The notes: generated by a model not told the origin, from the sequence alone. DNA of 64,000 nucleotides from Planoprotostelium fungivorum (GCA_003024175.1 MDYQ01000661.1:1-64000), one strand, 5' to 3'; shown: positions 1 to 11,669, counted from the first letter of the stretch. A program made the numbers and translations.

Positions 1-195
1 ACTCTCGGTTTCGTATTAGGAAAGACTTTTGTTACTGCATTGGCCACGCTCAACCCAGCCAACTCCATGAGCTGCTCGATAGCGAATCCATACGGTCCCA
101 TCAATTCTTCATCGATCTTCTGGGCTTCTTTCTGTCCAAGATACTGCTCATATTGTCAGCCGTCCATTCATCATTGGAACTACCTTAATCGTCAT
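1..195 (-). CDS. NAXE: NAD(P)HX epimerase (YjeF N-terminal family), 5' end only
   Basis: Repairs hydrated NAD(P)H by epimerising the R and S forms of NAD(P)HX. Only the first ~50 codons lie in the window; the gene runs off the left edge. The start codon is at 193-195 and encodes MTIK, followed by a 40-nt GT..AG intron at 144-183. The second exon reads YLGQKEAQKIDEELMGPYGF then AIEQLMELAGLSVANAV, the diagnostic N-terminal helix of YjeF_N epimerases (AIBP/NAXE). The splice joins the two exons in frame, which supports the start. The core Rossmann-like domain and catalytic residues are outside the window, so activity cannot be judged. Divergently arranged with the CBS gene 170 bp to the right, so the two probably share a promoter region. 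Family assignment is firm because the matching stretch is long and distinctive; localisation cannot be told. Confidence 0.85.
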
Positions 196-363
196 GTCGT
201 GTTTATAACGGAATGGAATGAGTTGAGGACGTCTTAGAGTTAAGTTGCGGCACCTGAGCAGCATGATGTGTACGTAAAGCCATTTTCCATTGAGAAACAA
301 CACGAATCACGTGACCACAAACAGAAATCATCTTTTGCAAATCACCAACCACAAGCGCAGAAC

Positions 364-1646
364 ATGACTGAAGCAGCCAAACCCATTCTCAAAGACACTA
401 AGATCGAGACGTTGTTGCAGAGCCACCGAGAGCTCATCACCATCGACTCTAGTATGTCTGTACCTGCAGCTCTAAAGGTGGGGCGGGGATAAGAACTCAC
501 ATTCTTCATTGCAACTCTTCCGAATTAAATCTTTGCATCGTGTGACGTCAGATGACCCAATCGTAGATACTGGTGAACAACAACATCTATGGAGCACCCG
601 TAGTTGACAGTACGACGGGACACTTCTATGGTTTCGTCGATCTCATAGACGTTGTGACCACTATCGTCTCCATTTTTGATTTTCAAGGAAAGTCCAACAA
701 CGATGACTTTTATTCCCTCCTCGAACAAGTCGAGCAATTCGATCAGACCGCTGTGAGTCCAAACAGGGAATAGAAGAATCATCCAATGATCCAGTATAGG
801 TCGAACAGATCACAGATCTGTCCAAACGTAACCCATTCTGTCCCATCCTCCGTACGGCCACACTCCACGAAGCTCTGCAGATGATCCGCCAGACCGGTGA
901 GAGTGACATCATTCTCCACCTCTATCATTCATCTGACCCTCACAGGTGCCCACAGGATGCCCGTATTAGACGGACAGAGATTGACAAACATCCTTACAGA
1001 GTTCGACATTGTCAATCACGTGACACACAACCTCCATCATCTGGGAGAATTCTGCAACAAGACCCTCGCCGACTTGGACTTGGGAAGGAAAGAGGTGCAG
1101 ATGATGATGACCCACAAAGTCACATCTTCTAAGATGAAAAGGTCGTCACGGTCTACACGGATACACCTGCGCTGGAAGCCTTCCGCCTCATGCTGGAGAA
1201 GAAGATCAGTGGTCTCGCCGTCATCAACCGAGAAGAAGGAACTCTCTTTTCGAACCTGAGGTCAGTCTACACGATGATCGTGCATCTCATCCTCAACGAT
1301 CGTCTCACATCGATGCAGCGCGAGAGACATCAAGCTGATCGCCGGGGAGGCTCTATTCACAAAGTTGTTCAAGACCGTGAAAGAATTTATTCAGGACGTC
1401 AGATCTACATCGAACGAGGCCTATTTTCCCATAGTCTACGTTTCACCCGATGCAAAGGTGAAGATGCGAACGCGATCGATCGGATCAACTGATGATGGCG
1501 ATCAGATCAGAGACGTGATGGTCAAGTTGGTTTCGACCCGAATGCACAGATTGTATGTGGTAGATGAGAGTGTCAGGCCAGTGGGCGTGGTTAGCTTGGG
1601 TGACTTGACCACTGCAGTCAGCGAATACGAGAACACTCTGCAATAA
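364..1646 (+). CDS. Four-CBS-domain protein, AMPK-gamma/SNF4-like
   Basis: Likely an adenine-nucleotide sensing CBS protein related to the gamma subunit of AMP-activated kinase. The start at 364 (MTEAAKPILKDTKIETLL) is the first ATG that flows into the conserved frame; roughly 330 residues result after removing about four short introns. Four CBS repeats can be read in order: ITIDSSMSVPAALKILVNNN with YGAPVVD; LHEALQMIRQTG with HRMPVLDG; TPALEAFRLMLEKKISGLAV; and VMVKLVSTRMHRLYVVDES with PVGVVSLGDLTTAVS. Four repeats in one chain form a Bateman pair of modules as in SNF4. No kinase-binding N-terminal extension is seen, so it could instead be another four-CBS protein of plant or amoeba type. 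The last exon ends cleanly at TAA 1644-1646. Confidence 0.85.
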
Positions 1647-1783
1647 ATCTCACCGGTACTGTGACGATGAAGACACGATCCATCAGATTTCACAAATGAT
1701 GTTGTTGTAGAGTGACCACATTACCGTATGAAATACGTGGCCACCCATCGACAGCCCCTCTTGCATCTACACGATAGAGAATC

Positions 1784-2362
1784 ATGTGTCGGACTGCTTC
1801 ATCGTGGATAGAGATAGACAAGCTGGTGAAGAGGTGATCACACATCGAGTGGGACGATGGATGATCAGGTGACCCTGTTACTTCGCCTCACCGGACAAAT
1901 CAAGTCATGAGTACCTGATGGAGATGTATGGATTCGTGGATACTGCTGAGACAGATTATATTCAATTTTAGAAGGTAAGAAGGAATGAAACATTGCGATC
2001 GCATCTTCCCACATCATCGCCAACATGAGCCATCATCTAACAGCATCCTCTGTACTCTTTTTTACTATCCCTAGATATAGCCAAGGAAACAGTGAGAGAG
2101 GAATTACAGAAGGTGACCGTGACATGCAAAGAAGTACGGTGAGACCCGTCACCTCTTTACGCCTCCTCATGAGAGGTGTTGACAGCGATCCGTGCCGCAG
2201 GTGCGTCATGTATTACATCATCAGCTGGAATTGATGAAGAAGGTGGAGTGGAACGTAAAAGACACACCAAACAAGAGAATGGCCCTGCAGGCGTCAAAGA
2301 TTCAACACGACATCATCATCCGCACGTTGGAAGAACTCAAACGTCACAGCAGCAAGATGTAA
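1784..2362 (+). CDS. Unidentified small charged protein, multi-exon
   Basis: I do not recognise the family. The 3' half is convincing: exons joined by consensus introns read LYSILEDIAKETVREELQK, then VTVTCKE, then RSVPQVRHVLHHQLELMKK, then VEWNVKDTPNKRMALQASKI and DIIIRTLEELKRHSSKM, ending at TAA 2360-2362. The introns include GTAAGAAGG...CCCTAG and GTACGGTGAG...TTGACAG. The product is helical and probably coiled coil. The 5' end is unsure: an ATG at 1784 gives MCRTASSWIEIDKLVKR but the next junctions do not all have consensus donors. An AATAATAAA sequence right after the stop could be the polyadenylation signal. Confidence 0.45.
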
Positions 2363-2419
2363 TAATAAACAATGGCGGTGTCTTCTTTTTGTGGTTATAT
2401 CGCCGTATGATTTTTCATC

Positions 2420-2587
2420 ATGTGATTGTCTGATGGTGACCGTAAAGAAATAGATAGAACAGAATGTCTATCCATTCCTCTCATCTTGGCAGTGACGCGA
2501 TATCGTGCATCAGAACAACAACAGTCTGGAGGTGGTGAACTGTTGCATCTCATCGATTTTCAGAAACCATGCGTGATGGCACGATAA
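2420..2587 (+). pseudogene. Fragment related to the small gene family of this locus
   Basis: A plus-strand reading frame contains SDGDRKEIDR, nearly the same as SDGDRQEIDR in the convergent gene just downstream on the minus strand, then a segment RASEQQQSGGGELL and a stop at TAA 2585-2587. The end of this segment can also be aligned base by base with the 3' end of a small plus-strand gene near 35,030 (AAEQHQAEGDVHELRVL). No good start or splice donor was found, so this is best read as a decayed or rearranged piece of the two-gene cassette described under findings. Confidence 0.3.
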
Positions 2588-2715
2588 ACGAATTGGAGGA
2601 ACGATTCATGTGAGGTATGAAGAGAGATTTATTAAAAGACTTGTGGTCGTGTCCTTGTTCCGCCTCACGCCTGAGAACTGAGTGGTGTTAGACTGCAGAA
2701 GGGAAAACGGACGGC

Positions 2716-3083
2716 TCACGACGAGGCTGCTGCGCGTAGAGCTGTTATTCTATCGATCTCTTGACGGTCGCCATCAGACAAGTCCTCTAAACGAACTCGT
2801 CGTTGACTGATGTCAAGGAGATTGTCCAATTGCCTCATAGCCAGGAGTTCCAACCTGTGTAACATTCAGAAAAGGCATCCAGTGTGTGCTCACTCAGTGC
2901 GGGTGATAGGAGGCTGAGCGACGGCAGAAGGAGCCATGTTTGGCACCTGTGCTGCATGGACGACGTCTACAACGGGTGTGTTCTCGGTGGCGCTGACTGT
3001 CACGGGAGGTAGAGGCGACGCGTGTAGTGGGGCTGTAGTGTTGAGTAATAGAGAAGATGCAGTCACTTACACTGTCTCTGCAT
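2716..3083 (-). CDS. Small protein of a local duplicated family (family Y), least damaged copy
   Basis: Function unknown. Two coding exons are seen. The first reads PLHASPLPPVTVSATENTP and on to VPNMAPSAVAQPPITRTE, a Pro/Ala/Thr-rich segment. After a 40-nt intron (GTGAGCACAC...TTACACAG) the second reads LELLAMRQLDNLLDISQRRV then RLEDLSDGDRQEIDRITAL and RAAASS with stop TGA at 2716-2718. An upstream short exon ends in MQRQ, matching RQRQ in the copy at 35.1-35.5 kb. The true start may lie further upstream (no better ATG was found; 3083 is the first in-frame Met). Three further copies at 35.1, 47.0 and 48.3 kb are broken by frame changes, stops or deletions, so only this copy looks translatable. 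It is convergent with the genes to its left. Confidence 0.5.
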
Positions 3084-3773
3084 GGTGGGCGATGCCAGCG
3101 AATAGTCTCTTCTGACGTATCTTACGTCGATCTGAGTCGACTGGAACGAACTCTAGATCGAATGCGGGGGGGGGGGGGGGTTATCGCGTTTGTCTCATGC
3201 TTCGCGTCGATTCCGCGATCGTTTTTCCCTATTGTTACGTTATCGAAAACATTTATATTCCTTCATTTTTAGTACTGTATGTTTGTGTCTGTTCTGATTT
3301 GGAAGTACAGGTTGTCCATTTTGTCGTCCAGCGTGTCGATGTGTCCATCGTCTCAAATTGGTAGACGTCCATTCTCTTTGTCTCCTCAGGTGGATGTTCT
3401 TAGTCCACCTGAACATCATGACGCTGACAACAACGATCCAGATGATGAAGATGAGGTGTGATGCCAAAGATAACGCAAGGAGATTGAATCATTTTTTATT
3501 GATTACTTCTCGCCAAATGTGTGTCATTCCCTGTGCTCCATTGGTTGACGTCGCTTCCCATGTGCATCCTCTCCTTCCCTATCCTCTTCTTTTTTCCTTA
3601 TGATGCAGCATTTCACCATCTCGTTCCATCTACATTCAAATCATTCTCTTCTCACCTCTCTTCTCCTCTTCTGTCCCTTCTCCTCTTCGCTCCTCGGTGG
3701 CTTCGAATTTATAGGGCCTTTGTTGGGTCCTGAATGGTGAAGCTGCATCATTCTGCAGCTTGTCAAGGATGTT
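3084..3773. other. Intergenic stretch with a G15 run; no firm gene
   Basis: A run of 15 G is at 3166-3180. A minus-strand open frame at 3240-3467 begins with a hydrophobic stretch (LIFIIWIVVVSVMMF) followed by basic residues, but it has no ATG start and no supported splice sites, so I do not call it. The plus strand shows only short frames rich in Ser and Pro. Confidence 0.5.
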
Positions 3774-4094
3774 TCACAACTCGGGAATGTATTTGGCCAC
3801 GTTGTCCTTCCTCGTGGCCTTTTCGAAATCACGTTCGAGAGAGGTCAGGGCGAGCTGCTGTGCGAGCGGACTGTTGTCCATCAGGTGGCTCATCAGAGTT
3901 GGCAGCTCCGGCTCAAATTCCACCTTTGTTCTCTCGCAGTATGATCCGATCAGCTTCGCGGCGGCAGTGTGGGAGGTCTAGATGGGTCCTCTCATCTGCT
4001 GGATGAGCTCGTAGACTAAGACTTGATAGCCGTTTGGTCGCCTCAGCCGCCGTGGTGACGGAATCGACCTCGTCACTTGACGCTGCGATGGCAT
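3774..4094 (-). CDS. Unidentified small alpha-helical protein
   Basis: The 3' exon is clear: AAKLIGSYCERTKVEFEPEL then PTLMSHLMDNSPLAQQLALT and SLERDFEKATRKDNVAKYIP, ending EL-stop (TGA at 3774-3776). It is preceded by a 40-nt intron (GTCTACGAG...CCCATCTAG) and an upstream exon that may start at the ATG at 4092-4094 (MPSQRQVTRSIPSP). A different N-terminal frame (AASSDEVDSVTTAAEATKRL) also looks protein-like, so the upstream exon structure is unsure. The product is helical and charged and I do not recognise it. It lies about 100 bp downstream of the GGT stop in the same direction. Confidence 0.45.
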
Positions 4095-4190
4095 GGAGGA
4101 AGGTTGGACGGCGGCGAGATGTTGCAAGTGTCTTATCAACCGCTATCGTATACTCATAAACAACGTACAAAAACTCTGTACATAAAATGT

Positions 4191-6827
4191 TTAATAAGCT
4201 GCTGCCCTTCCATATTTTCTCAGATCCGTCACAGCCATCATGTTGTCATCCTCCACGACAACCACTTGTACACAACTGCCCGACGTCGCTCTCACAGTCA
4301 CATCGTTGCCAACCTGTGTCTGCGTGAGATCTCCATTTTCACTACTGAAACACACCTCCTTCATCTTGCTGTACACGTCGGGCTGTGCTTCTGGCAGATT
4401 CGGGTCCACCTTGAGCGTGTTCAGAGGACGAATCGATGGAATTCTCTCACGTATACGATGTTGGGTTGCCATTGAGTGTGGATGCGTGGCTGCCACACAG
4501 CATAGTCTGGCTTCTACTCTCGTTCACTCTCGTTCTACAGATCGATTGACTCACCATCCTGGAGTCAAGGATGGAAGATATGACTTGTAATGTGCCCGTG
4601 GGTATTCTGCTGCCTCCGCTGGCTCCCACGACCATCCTGCGGGATGGATTGGGACATGAATTTGGGACGTCACGTGACTCACTTGACCTGACCGTCTTTC
4701 GTGATGATGGTGGGTGACATGGAGGATAGTGGCTTCTTCTTTGGTTCCGGAAAATTGATCTTTGATGGCGGCAAATTGAACGAATTGAATGTTCCGGGGG
4801 TACCGAAGTCGTCCATCTACAATCCATCAGTCTTGTCTCGTTGTAGTGAGATGCCAGTCGTGTCTCGTTGTAGTGGGATGTCACCTCGTTGTTCAGGATG
4901 ATGCCGGTGCTGGTGGAGAGAAATTGACTTCCAAAGTAAGTGTTGATGGTAGAGGTGATGGCCACGGCATTCTTGTCTCGATCTACAACGGACAAATGCA
5001 TCGTGCCGGCGTCCTGACGGAATTTGAGTGAAATCTCGGAGAAATACGGATGAATCACCGGAGTGGAATCCTGTGGGTCCACCAGATCGACGTAATGGGT
5101 CCAATTGTACGCGTGGTCTAGATCGATCTTGGCTTTCAACAACTGTTTGAAATTTGAACACCGCATATTTGGCGGGAAATCTCACCTCCGCGTGCTGTTT
5201 GTCAGTCATCCCATCTACGACTCCCGTCACGTTGTAGAAATAAGGATCCGCCAAACCGACTCGATTTGCAAAGGCAAATTTGAGACTCTCCGACAAGATC
5301 TGACTGAAATCTCCGTCAATTTTCGTCCCAAATCCGTTCCCACCTGGCCACAGTCGGGTTCCTCTTTCGATCGATTTGGTCCACGGCATACTTTTCAAAT
5401 ACGTTCAGAGTCTGCAACATGATCGGACATCCAGAGAAGGGAGGTCCGGCACAGGCGATGTCGTAACCACGGTAACTACCGTGCATGGGTCGCGATATCT
5501 ACGCAGAATGAACGGCGCTTCCCAGTGGATCTCCTTACCCTTGGGCTGAAAGTCTCCAAGTCTCCGAGTGTCAAGTTCCCACCGGCCTTCACGATGTCCC
5601 AGACGATGTTGGCCGCAATTTGTCCGTGGTAGTAAGACCACGTTCCGTTGTTCGCAATCTCCTCCAGCGTCTCGGCTAATTTTGGATTCTGAAGGCGTAA
5701 GGTACGTACGTACCGTGCTTACGTTACCTGGTAACGATTTCCCTCGACTAGGGTGGTTCCGTTTGGCATGAAGATATCTTTCAGGTTACTGTTGAGAAGG
5801 TTGGACCTTTCAGACTGAATGGGTCAGGTCCGTCTACAACCTGCCAGTCACCTGTATGGCTCGGTACAGTTCGTGACTGATGGGAACACCAGCCCTCGCT
5901 GTCTCGATGGCCTCTTTAAAGAGTCTCTTCCAGGTGACGCGACCGCTGCCGTATTTCTGAAAGGCCAGCTCTAGTCCTCTCAACTCTCCTGTTGTGAAGA
6001 TGAGAAGATGAAAGATGTGTCATGTGATGGATGTGGATGATGCCTCACCTGGAACAGCGACGGCACGTGGACCATAAGTGGAATCTCTCGTTCGGTTGAC
6101 GTACATAGTTGGATAAGCCCCCTCTGGAGCCACCTGTCCAACAGGATGAGTGGAATGAACATGATGTCTAAGATCATTACCTCTCGTGAATCGATGACTT
6201 CTTCGGTACCATTGGCCATGCGGATTCTACGTGGGTGAGTGAACATCATGTCATATGATTGAATGATTTACGCACACAATCACGGCACCTCCACCGATAC
6301 CAGAGCTATGAGGTTGAGCCAAACCTAGACAAAGAGTGGAGGCGATGGCTGCATCCACTGCATTTCCTCCCTCCTTCAAGATGGTGACGCCAACGTCGGA
6401 ACATACTCCTGTTCAGGAGAGTGTCAACGATGAGGGTATCTTCTGGGGTGTATACCTTGTTCGGCGGCGACAGCCCCATTCTTTCCAAAGGCGATGAACG
6501 GAAGGACTGGGGCTTCCGTTCTCGATGCAGTTTCATAAATTGGGGCTTTATCTGTGCGATATGGTTGATCGGTGTCTCTGATGTGATTGATTCTCACTCG
6601 TGATGATCAGAACAGCCGCCATAAAACTGGCTAAAATGAGGGCGGCAACCAAGAAACTCGTCAACAGTTTGACTTCTCTGCAACAGTATCAAATGCAAAT
6701 CTTTCGACAGATGATATCACCCCCATCTTCTCTGAATAAGAGATCTTCTCCTCCTCTGTAGAGTGACAAACCCCTCTGCTTCTTCATCGGAGTCTTTCTG
6801 CAGCATCCAGTTCGCAACGATGCTCAT
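4191..6827 (-). CDS. Gamma-glutamyltranspeptidase, type II membrane anchored
   Basis: Hydrolyses or transfers the gamma-glutamyl group of glutathione and its conjugates at the cell surface or in a vesicle lumen. The start at 6825-6827 gives [20 protein letters not shown], a basic stretch (RRRRS), then after an intron a signal anchor [20 protein letters not shown]. The small-subunit start is visible: [20 protein letters not shown], then [20 protein letters not shown] and NNE. The Thr in GTMH matches the processing and nucleophile Thr of the family (GTAHLSVV in human GGT1). The protein ends in AAAY-stop at 4191-4193 with an unusual C-terminal tail rich in Asp and Val ([14 protein letters not shown]). 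About a dozen short introns; several carry the TCTACAAC motif. The presence of a GST at 30 kb fits glutathione metabolism but the two are not clustered. Confidence 0.85.
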
Positions 6828-7109
6828 TTCACCCAGTTCACACAACTGTGAGGAAGACCGTTCGTGCTTGAATCAGAGGAACCCTCTGTGAGATGCCTCG
6901 GACAAATGAGGATGCGATGAGTTGTTCCTTCTCGGACGCCGGATCTTAGTTTTGTTTTCTCTCCGATCGATCCAAACAACACAACTTTTGGCACTCAGCC
7001 GCCACACCACAGAACCTAATCAACATGATTACCTCGATTCATTCTCTCTCGTAGATAGATGAGACTATATCATCCGCCGCGTCTCTGTTTATACCACACA
7101 CGCTGATGT

Positions 7110-9578
7110 TCAGACTTTGGTCAAGAGGGGTGAGACGGCGTGATCACTTTCGAGAGACAATTTAGCTGCGGTCAATCCCAATCGAACGGCCTGACAGACG
7201 GACCTTCCATTGGTGATTCCCCACGCATAGCCGCCGACAAGAGAGTCTCCGGCACCTTTTCAACTCCATCAGATCCTCTCATCGTCTCTCATCTCACCCG
7301 TGACGCTGATGATCTTGTCGACTTTAGGTGCCTCAAAGTGATAGAAGAAGACTTGTCCCTTCTTACCACTGGATGTACTGGATGTCACCTCTTCGCATCC
7401 GTCGAGTGCCTCCGAACTAGCGTACATGACACCTGGTTTTAGGGTTTAAAACGGTCACGTGACCTATGACATCACACCTTCCGCTCCCATCTTCAACAAT
7501 ACGGCACGTACACCTCTGTCCATCAGCGTGATGCACCTCTCCTTGTAGGTCGTCACGCTGACGTCCTGCGGTCTACCCCCAGTCAGGGCGAACAGTTCGT
7601 CCAGGTTGGGTGTCAAGACTGACACTCTCGACAACCTCGGAAGAATTTTCATAGATTTTGGAACGGAGGTGGGCTCGAATATGACGTTGGAGGAAGAGGA
7701 TAACACCTGGAAATTTCAGCGAAAAGTTGAAGAAAACTCGAGGAAACCTCGTCCATTGTGGCCTCTGGGATGTTACCGTCCATGATGACGACGGGTGCCG
7801 CGGTCAACTCTTCCTTGAAATTTCTGACGAAATTTGAGGAAATTTCATCGAAGATGGCCATGTCTGCCACGGCAACCAACATATGACCGTTGTGATCCAA
7901 TATCGCGTTGTAGACGGCGGTATTCGTTCTAGTTTCGTCACATTTCTACTGAGATCCATCTCTCACCGATTCGAAACGTAGATGCCGTCGGAGGAAAATT
8001 CAGTGATCTTTCTCAGGCCAGATAAGAGGACAGAGGCTGAAGGATCCTGGCCTACGGCAGAGATGAAGAGTGCCTCTTGTCCCAATCTGTACAAGACCTG
8101 TTTACTTGAGTTCCACGCGAAATCTCATCCCGCGCCCACCTCCAGGGCATTCCTACCCACACCCCCTTGTCGGTACAACACTGAACCGCTCAATTTCAAA
8201 GAATAAATCGAAATAAAAGAGAATAAATACCTCCACCGGGATTCGAAGTCTCCATGATGGCAGCAGACGATGAAGTCGACACGATGTCTAACACCATTCC
8301 TCCCACTACAACGGGCCTTCCCCTTCCACCCTCCACTTTCACCGGCCTCTCACCCCCCTCCAATCTGGCGAGTTGTAGTGCGATGCGGGAGGCCGTGGCT
8401 GCGTTATTCTTGATGAGAGCAATGTTGGCCTTGAGCGATTTTCCCTCGGTCAGTTCGGCAATTCTCTTGAGTAGGAAGGGTGTGGCGTCTTTTCCCGTCA
8501 CTCTCGACGTGATGGACTCTTTTAAGGCAGTGTTCGTCGCTTCTTCTACAATCTGAGTGAAATTAGCATTGTGTGAGATGATGAAGATGTGTTGATGATG
8601 TGTTGATGAGAAAATTGATGGGTGTGTAATGATCGTGATGATGATCGTGATGAGATGTCACCTGCAATTCGGCCTCTTCATCTTCCGGTACGGGTACCGC
8701 GATGACGATACCACCTTCCAATCCCAGCTGTCGATTGGCCCGAATGATGCGCGCGCATTCTTCATCGTTCACCGCAGTCGCGCTTGTCTTCAGTCCACTC
8801 TTCCTCGTGAAAAAGGCGGGAAACTCGGTCGTGTTGTAACCCACCACGGGCACCCCTACCAACTCAGTCTACAGATCTCTGTGACATTTCACCTTGCGTT
8901 TCGAGATATTCCAATGTCTTTGGTATGTCTAATATGGACTTGACGCCAGCACACACCACGGCGATGGATGTTCGGCCCAACTCGGTGAGATCGGCCGACA
9001 CATCGAGAGTGACCTCTCCGTTTCTGTGCACTCCACCGATGCCACCGGTGGCAAAGACGGAGATGCCCACCTACGATCGCAATGTGAGACGATCGTGGTT
9101 GGAGATGTAAAATGTTCACCTGTGCGGCGATCCAAGATGTGGCGGAGACGGTTGTGGCTCCGGCCTTGCGAGTGGCGACGACATATGCAATGTCTCTGCG
9201 TGAAGTCTTGTGGGCTTCATGTCCCATCACGGCCAATCGTTCCATCATCGTGTGATTAAGACCGATCAAAATGGAGCCATCCATCAGAGCGATGGTGGCT
9301 GGTACGGCACCGTTCAGACGCACGGTCTCCTCCAGATCGAGTCCCGTTTGGAGATTATCGGGATATGGTAAACCGTGAGAGATCACTGTGGACTCTAATG
9401 CAACTACGGGAAGTCCTCGACGGAGGGCATCAGCAACAGTGTCTAAGAGAATGAATGGTCCTCTGCTCTCTGATATGGAAGTACTCAGGAATTGAAAAGA
9501 AGATTCTGAGGGGTGAGCATTGTGAGCGTTGACGTTGAGAAGGAATGATAAGAGAAGAAAAATGTGTAACAACATCAT
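7110..9578 (-). CDS. Fused pseudouridine-5'-phosphate glycosidase and PfkB pseudouridine kinase
   Basis: Bifunctional pseudouridine breakdown: the PfkB half phosphorylates pseudouridine and the PsuG half splits pseudouridine-5'-phosphate into uracil and ribose-5-phosphate. The N-terminal half shows PsuG motifs [58 protein letters not shown] and [20 protein letters not shown]. The C-terminal half shows PfkB features [28 protein letters not shown] and near the end [13 protein letters not shown], whose Asp is the catalytic base. It ends at TGA 7110-7112 (SPLLTKV). The PsuG-PfkB order matches fused enzymes of fungi and some animals. Oddly, the start at 9576-9578 yields [20 protein letters not shown], which looks like a secretory signal peptide or signal anchor. 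A downstream Met could instead be used. Several introns of about 40-100 nt. Confidence 0.9.
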
Positions 9579-10080
9579 GTTGTACGATGTGTATGATGAT
9601 CAGAATCAGGAACTCGGGTTGTAGACGTTCAAACAAGGGACCATGACCACTCGAAGACAACAGTTGGCTTATAGACGATCATTGAAAACAAACACAAAAC
9701 AGGGGACATATAGGACTGTTACTTTTATTCTACAACATGATATCGGGAGGAATATGAAGGACCTAACAAAGGGTCAGAAACTATGGTCCAATTTCCTTTG
9801 TATAGGATGATGAATATAAGATCAGACAAGGCTGAAACTATTTTGTAATCTGCACGCTGCACAGTGGCAACTAAGTCACATTTTTATCATCACAAGATCT
9901 GTATGGTAGAGAGATGGAACCTGTCGCTCACCTCTTCTGTTGCTCCTGTCTTTGTGATCTGATCGTCTTCCTCCTCTTCAGTAAGATATCTTATCGTCAT
10001 ATCATCGGATAAATCACGTGACAAGTTCCGTCGCAGTTGGACAAGACTTCATCCCTTAAACGTATAGACATCGTCCCATC
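9579..10080. other. Divergent intergenic region, no gene seen
   Basis: About 500 bp between the PsuG-PfkB gene (minus) and the EF-hand gene (plus). I see no open frame with a start and splice sites, no tRNA-like fold and no repeat. It should hold both promoters. Confidence 0.5.
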
Positions 10081-10818
10081 ATGTCGGACTCTCACACGCT
10101 GAAGCCCTCTGCAAGACCCAACATCATCATCCCCATCAAAGGAGCTGCGACAAACACTCCCGTTCCATTGTCTAAACTGATCTTTGAGAAGGCAGATAAG
10201 GACAAGAGCGGTGGGATCCTCTTCAACGTAACTTTTGTTGAGTCCATCGTCAGGTGCTCTGAACTATCAAGAGTTCCATGATATGTGTTATGAAATGGGA
10301 TACTATCTGTCTGAGACTGAGTTAAAGACGGCCATTAAATTGATCGACTCTGATAGCAACGGAACGTGAGCCACAACACCCCAATGATGGATGGATGGAT
10401 GATATCATTCAGGGTGGAATACAAAGAGTTCTTAGAGTGGTGGAGAACTGAAAACAGATTCGGAAAGATGAAGCTCACCGATGAGCAACTCCAGCTCCTC
10501 AACCTCGCCTCCAACTACTTTAGACATTTCGACACCGTGAGTTCCACTCTTCCACGGCACAACATCAACGTCCATCACAGGACAAATCTGGTTCGTTAGA
10601 CAAGAAGGAGTTCATCGGCCTCCACAAGGATCTCGTTCGGTTGAAGTACACGAACAAACCGGTGGACAAGGTCATGGAAGAGATCGATCTCAGTCGAGAT
10701 GGCAAGATCCAATGTGAGATGATCGATGTGATATGACGATGGCACGTCTTCTGATCGAGAGACAGTCAACGAATACATCGACTGGCTCGTCAGAATTGGA
10801 TCTCTTCCCTTCCTATGA
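10081..10818 (+). CDS. Four-EF-hand calcium-binding protein (calmodulin-like)
   Basis: Predicted calcium sensor. The start at 10081 gives MSDSHTLKPSARPNIIIPIK. Four EF-hand loops are found after splicing: DKDKSGALNYQEF, DSDSNGTVEYKEF, DTDKSGSLDKKEF and DLSRDGKIQFNEY. Each splice is supported because it restores the loop, for instance the donor GTGGGATCC at about 10211 joins AGCG to GTGCTCTG to give KSGAL. The first, second and third loops have the acidic residues needed for calcium; the fourth has a Ser at loop position 3 (DLSRDGKIQFNE). About 200 residues, ends WLVRIGSLPFL at TGA 10816-10818. It is longer than calmodulin because of the N-terminal tail; similar proteins exist in dictyostelids. 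Convergent with REV7, with only 57 bp between the stops. Confidence 0.85.
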
Positions 10819-10875
10819 AGGAACCATTCGCCAACATGATAAAATAGACTGTCCCATTTTAATTTATCATTCAAT

Positions 10876-11669
10876 TCATGGCGTGCCATCAGTATCTCCA
10901 TCTTCCAACTCCTGTGATGATGTCATCTCTATGTCGATGGTCTGCTCTTTCTCTTCTCTTGGCTTTTCTACAAACAATTGCAGCTGAAAAGAACCCAAGT
11001 TGGTCGATCGGATGGGAGTGATTTGTGATCGATGCAGTTGAGAGTGTCCGCTCTTGATCCAATCGTAACGTCTCTCACCCGCGGGGACATCAACGTGAGC
11101 TGCGATCTCGAATGTCACAGCTGCATGATGTGAGTGGACACGATCTCAGGAGGATCATTACCATCGGTGGAGCGAGGTGAAATGGACTGATCGATGTTTC
11201 CGAGGTGACCCAGGAAGACCCGTAATTCGTCTTCTAATGAGGTGGCTGTCGTGAGATCAGATTGGAGATGAGAAGATAGCTACCATCTGTGCGTGTATCG
11301 GATGAAACAGTCATCTCGAAGACGAATCGCTCTGAAATGGTGCCCGTCTCAGATTGGATGATGTTAATCGCAATCATCTTGATGTACCCTTTGTCCATCC
11401 ATTTGTATATTCCGCCTTACTTCTTTAGTTCATGACGAGCCTTGCCATTACTCACCCAAAGATTCTGAAATGTAGTCATTCAAAAGTGGACTACGACTCA
11501 TCAAGACTGGGATGGATAAGAACCGCCTCTTCTCGAATACCTCCGCAGGATATACCTGTCTGAGATCAGAGATGAAGATTAGCTTTCGTTTCACCCTTCT
11601 GGCATGAAGAATTGAATGGACAGCAACTTCTAAAAACTGAAACAATAGATTGACGGTGTCTTCGTTCAT
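10876..11669 (-). CDS. MAD2L2: REV7/MAD2L2 HORMA-domain protein
   Basis: HORMA adaptor of translesion polymerase zeta that also acts in shieldin and mitotic control in animals. The start at 11667-11669 gives MNEDTVNLLFQFLEVAVHSI then LHARR; after an intron comes VYPAEVFEKRRFLSIPVLMS and RSPLLNDYISES. This matches human MAD2L2 ([25 protein letters not shown]...VPVQMSCHPELNQYI). The middle holds WMDKGYIKMIAINIIQSETG and the end WIKSGHSQLHRSQITPIRST then NLGSFQLQLFVEK, the safety-belt strand region. A short acidic tail ends at TGA 10876-10878. Five or so small introns. The REV7 assignment over MAD2 or HOP1 rests on the YPAEVFEKRR motif. Confidence 0.9.

Noticed and set aside
3240-3467. Possible single-TM small protein on minus
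   Set aside because: No ATG start, and no neighbouring exon with matching splice sites.
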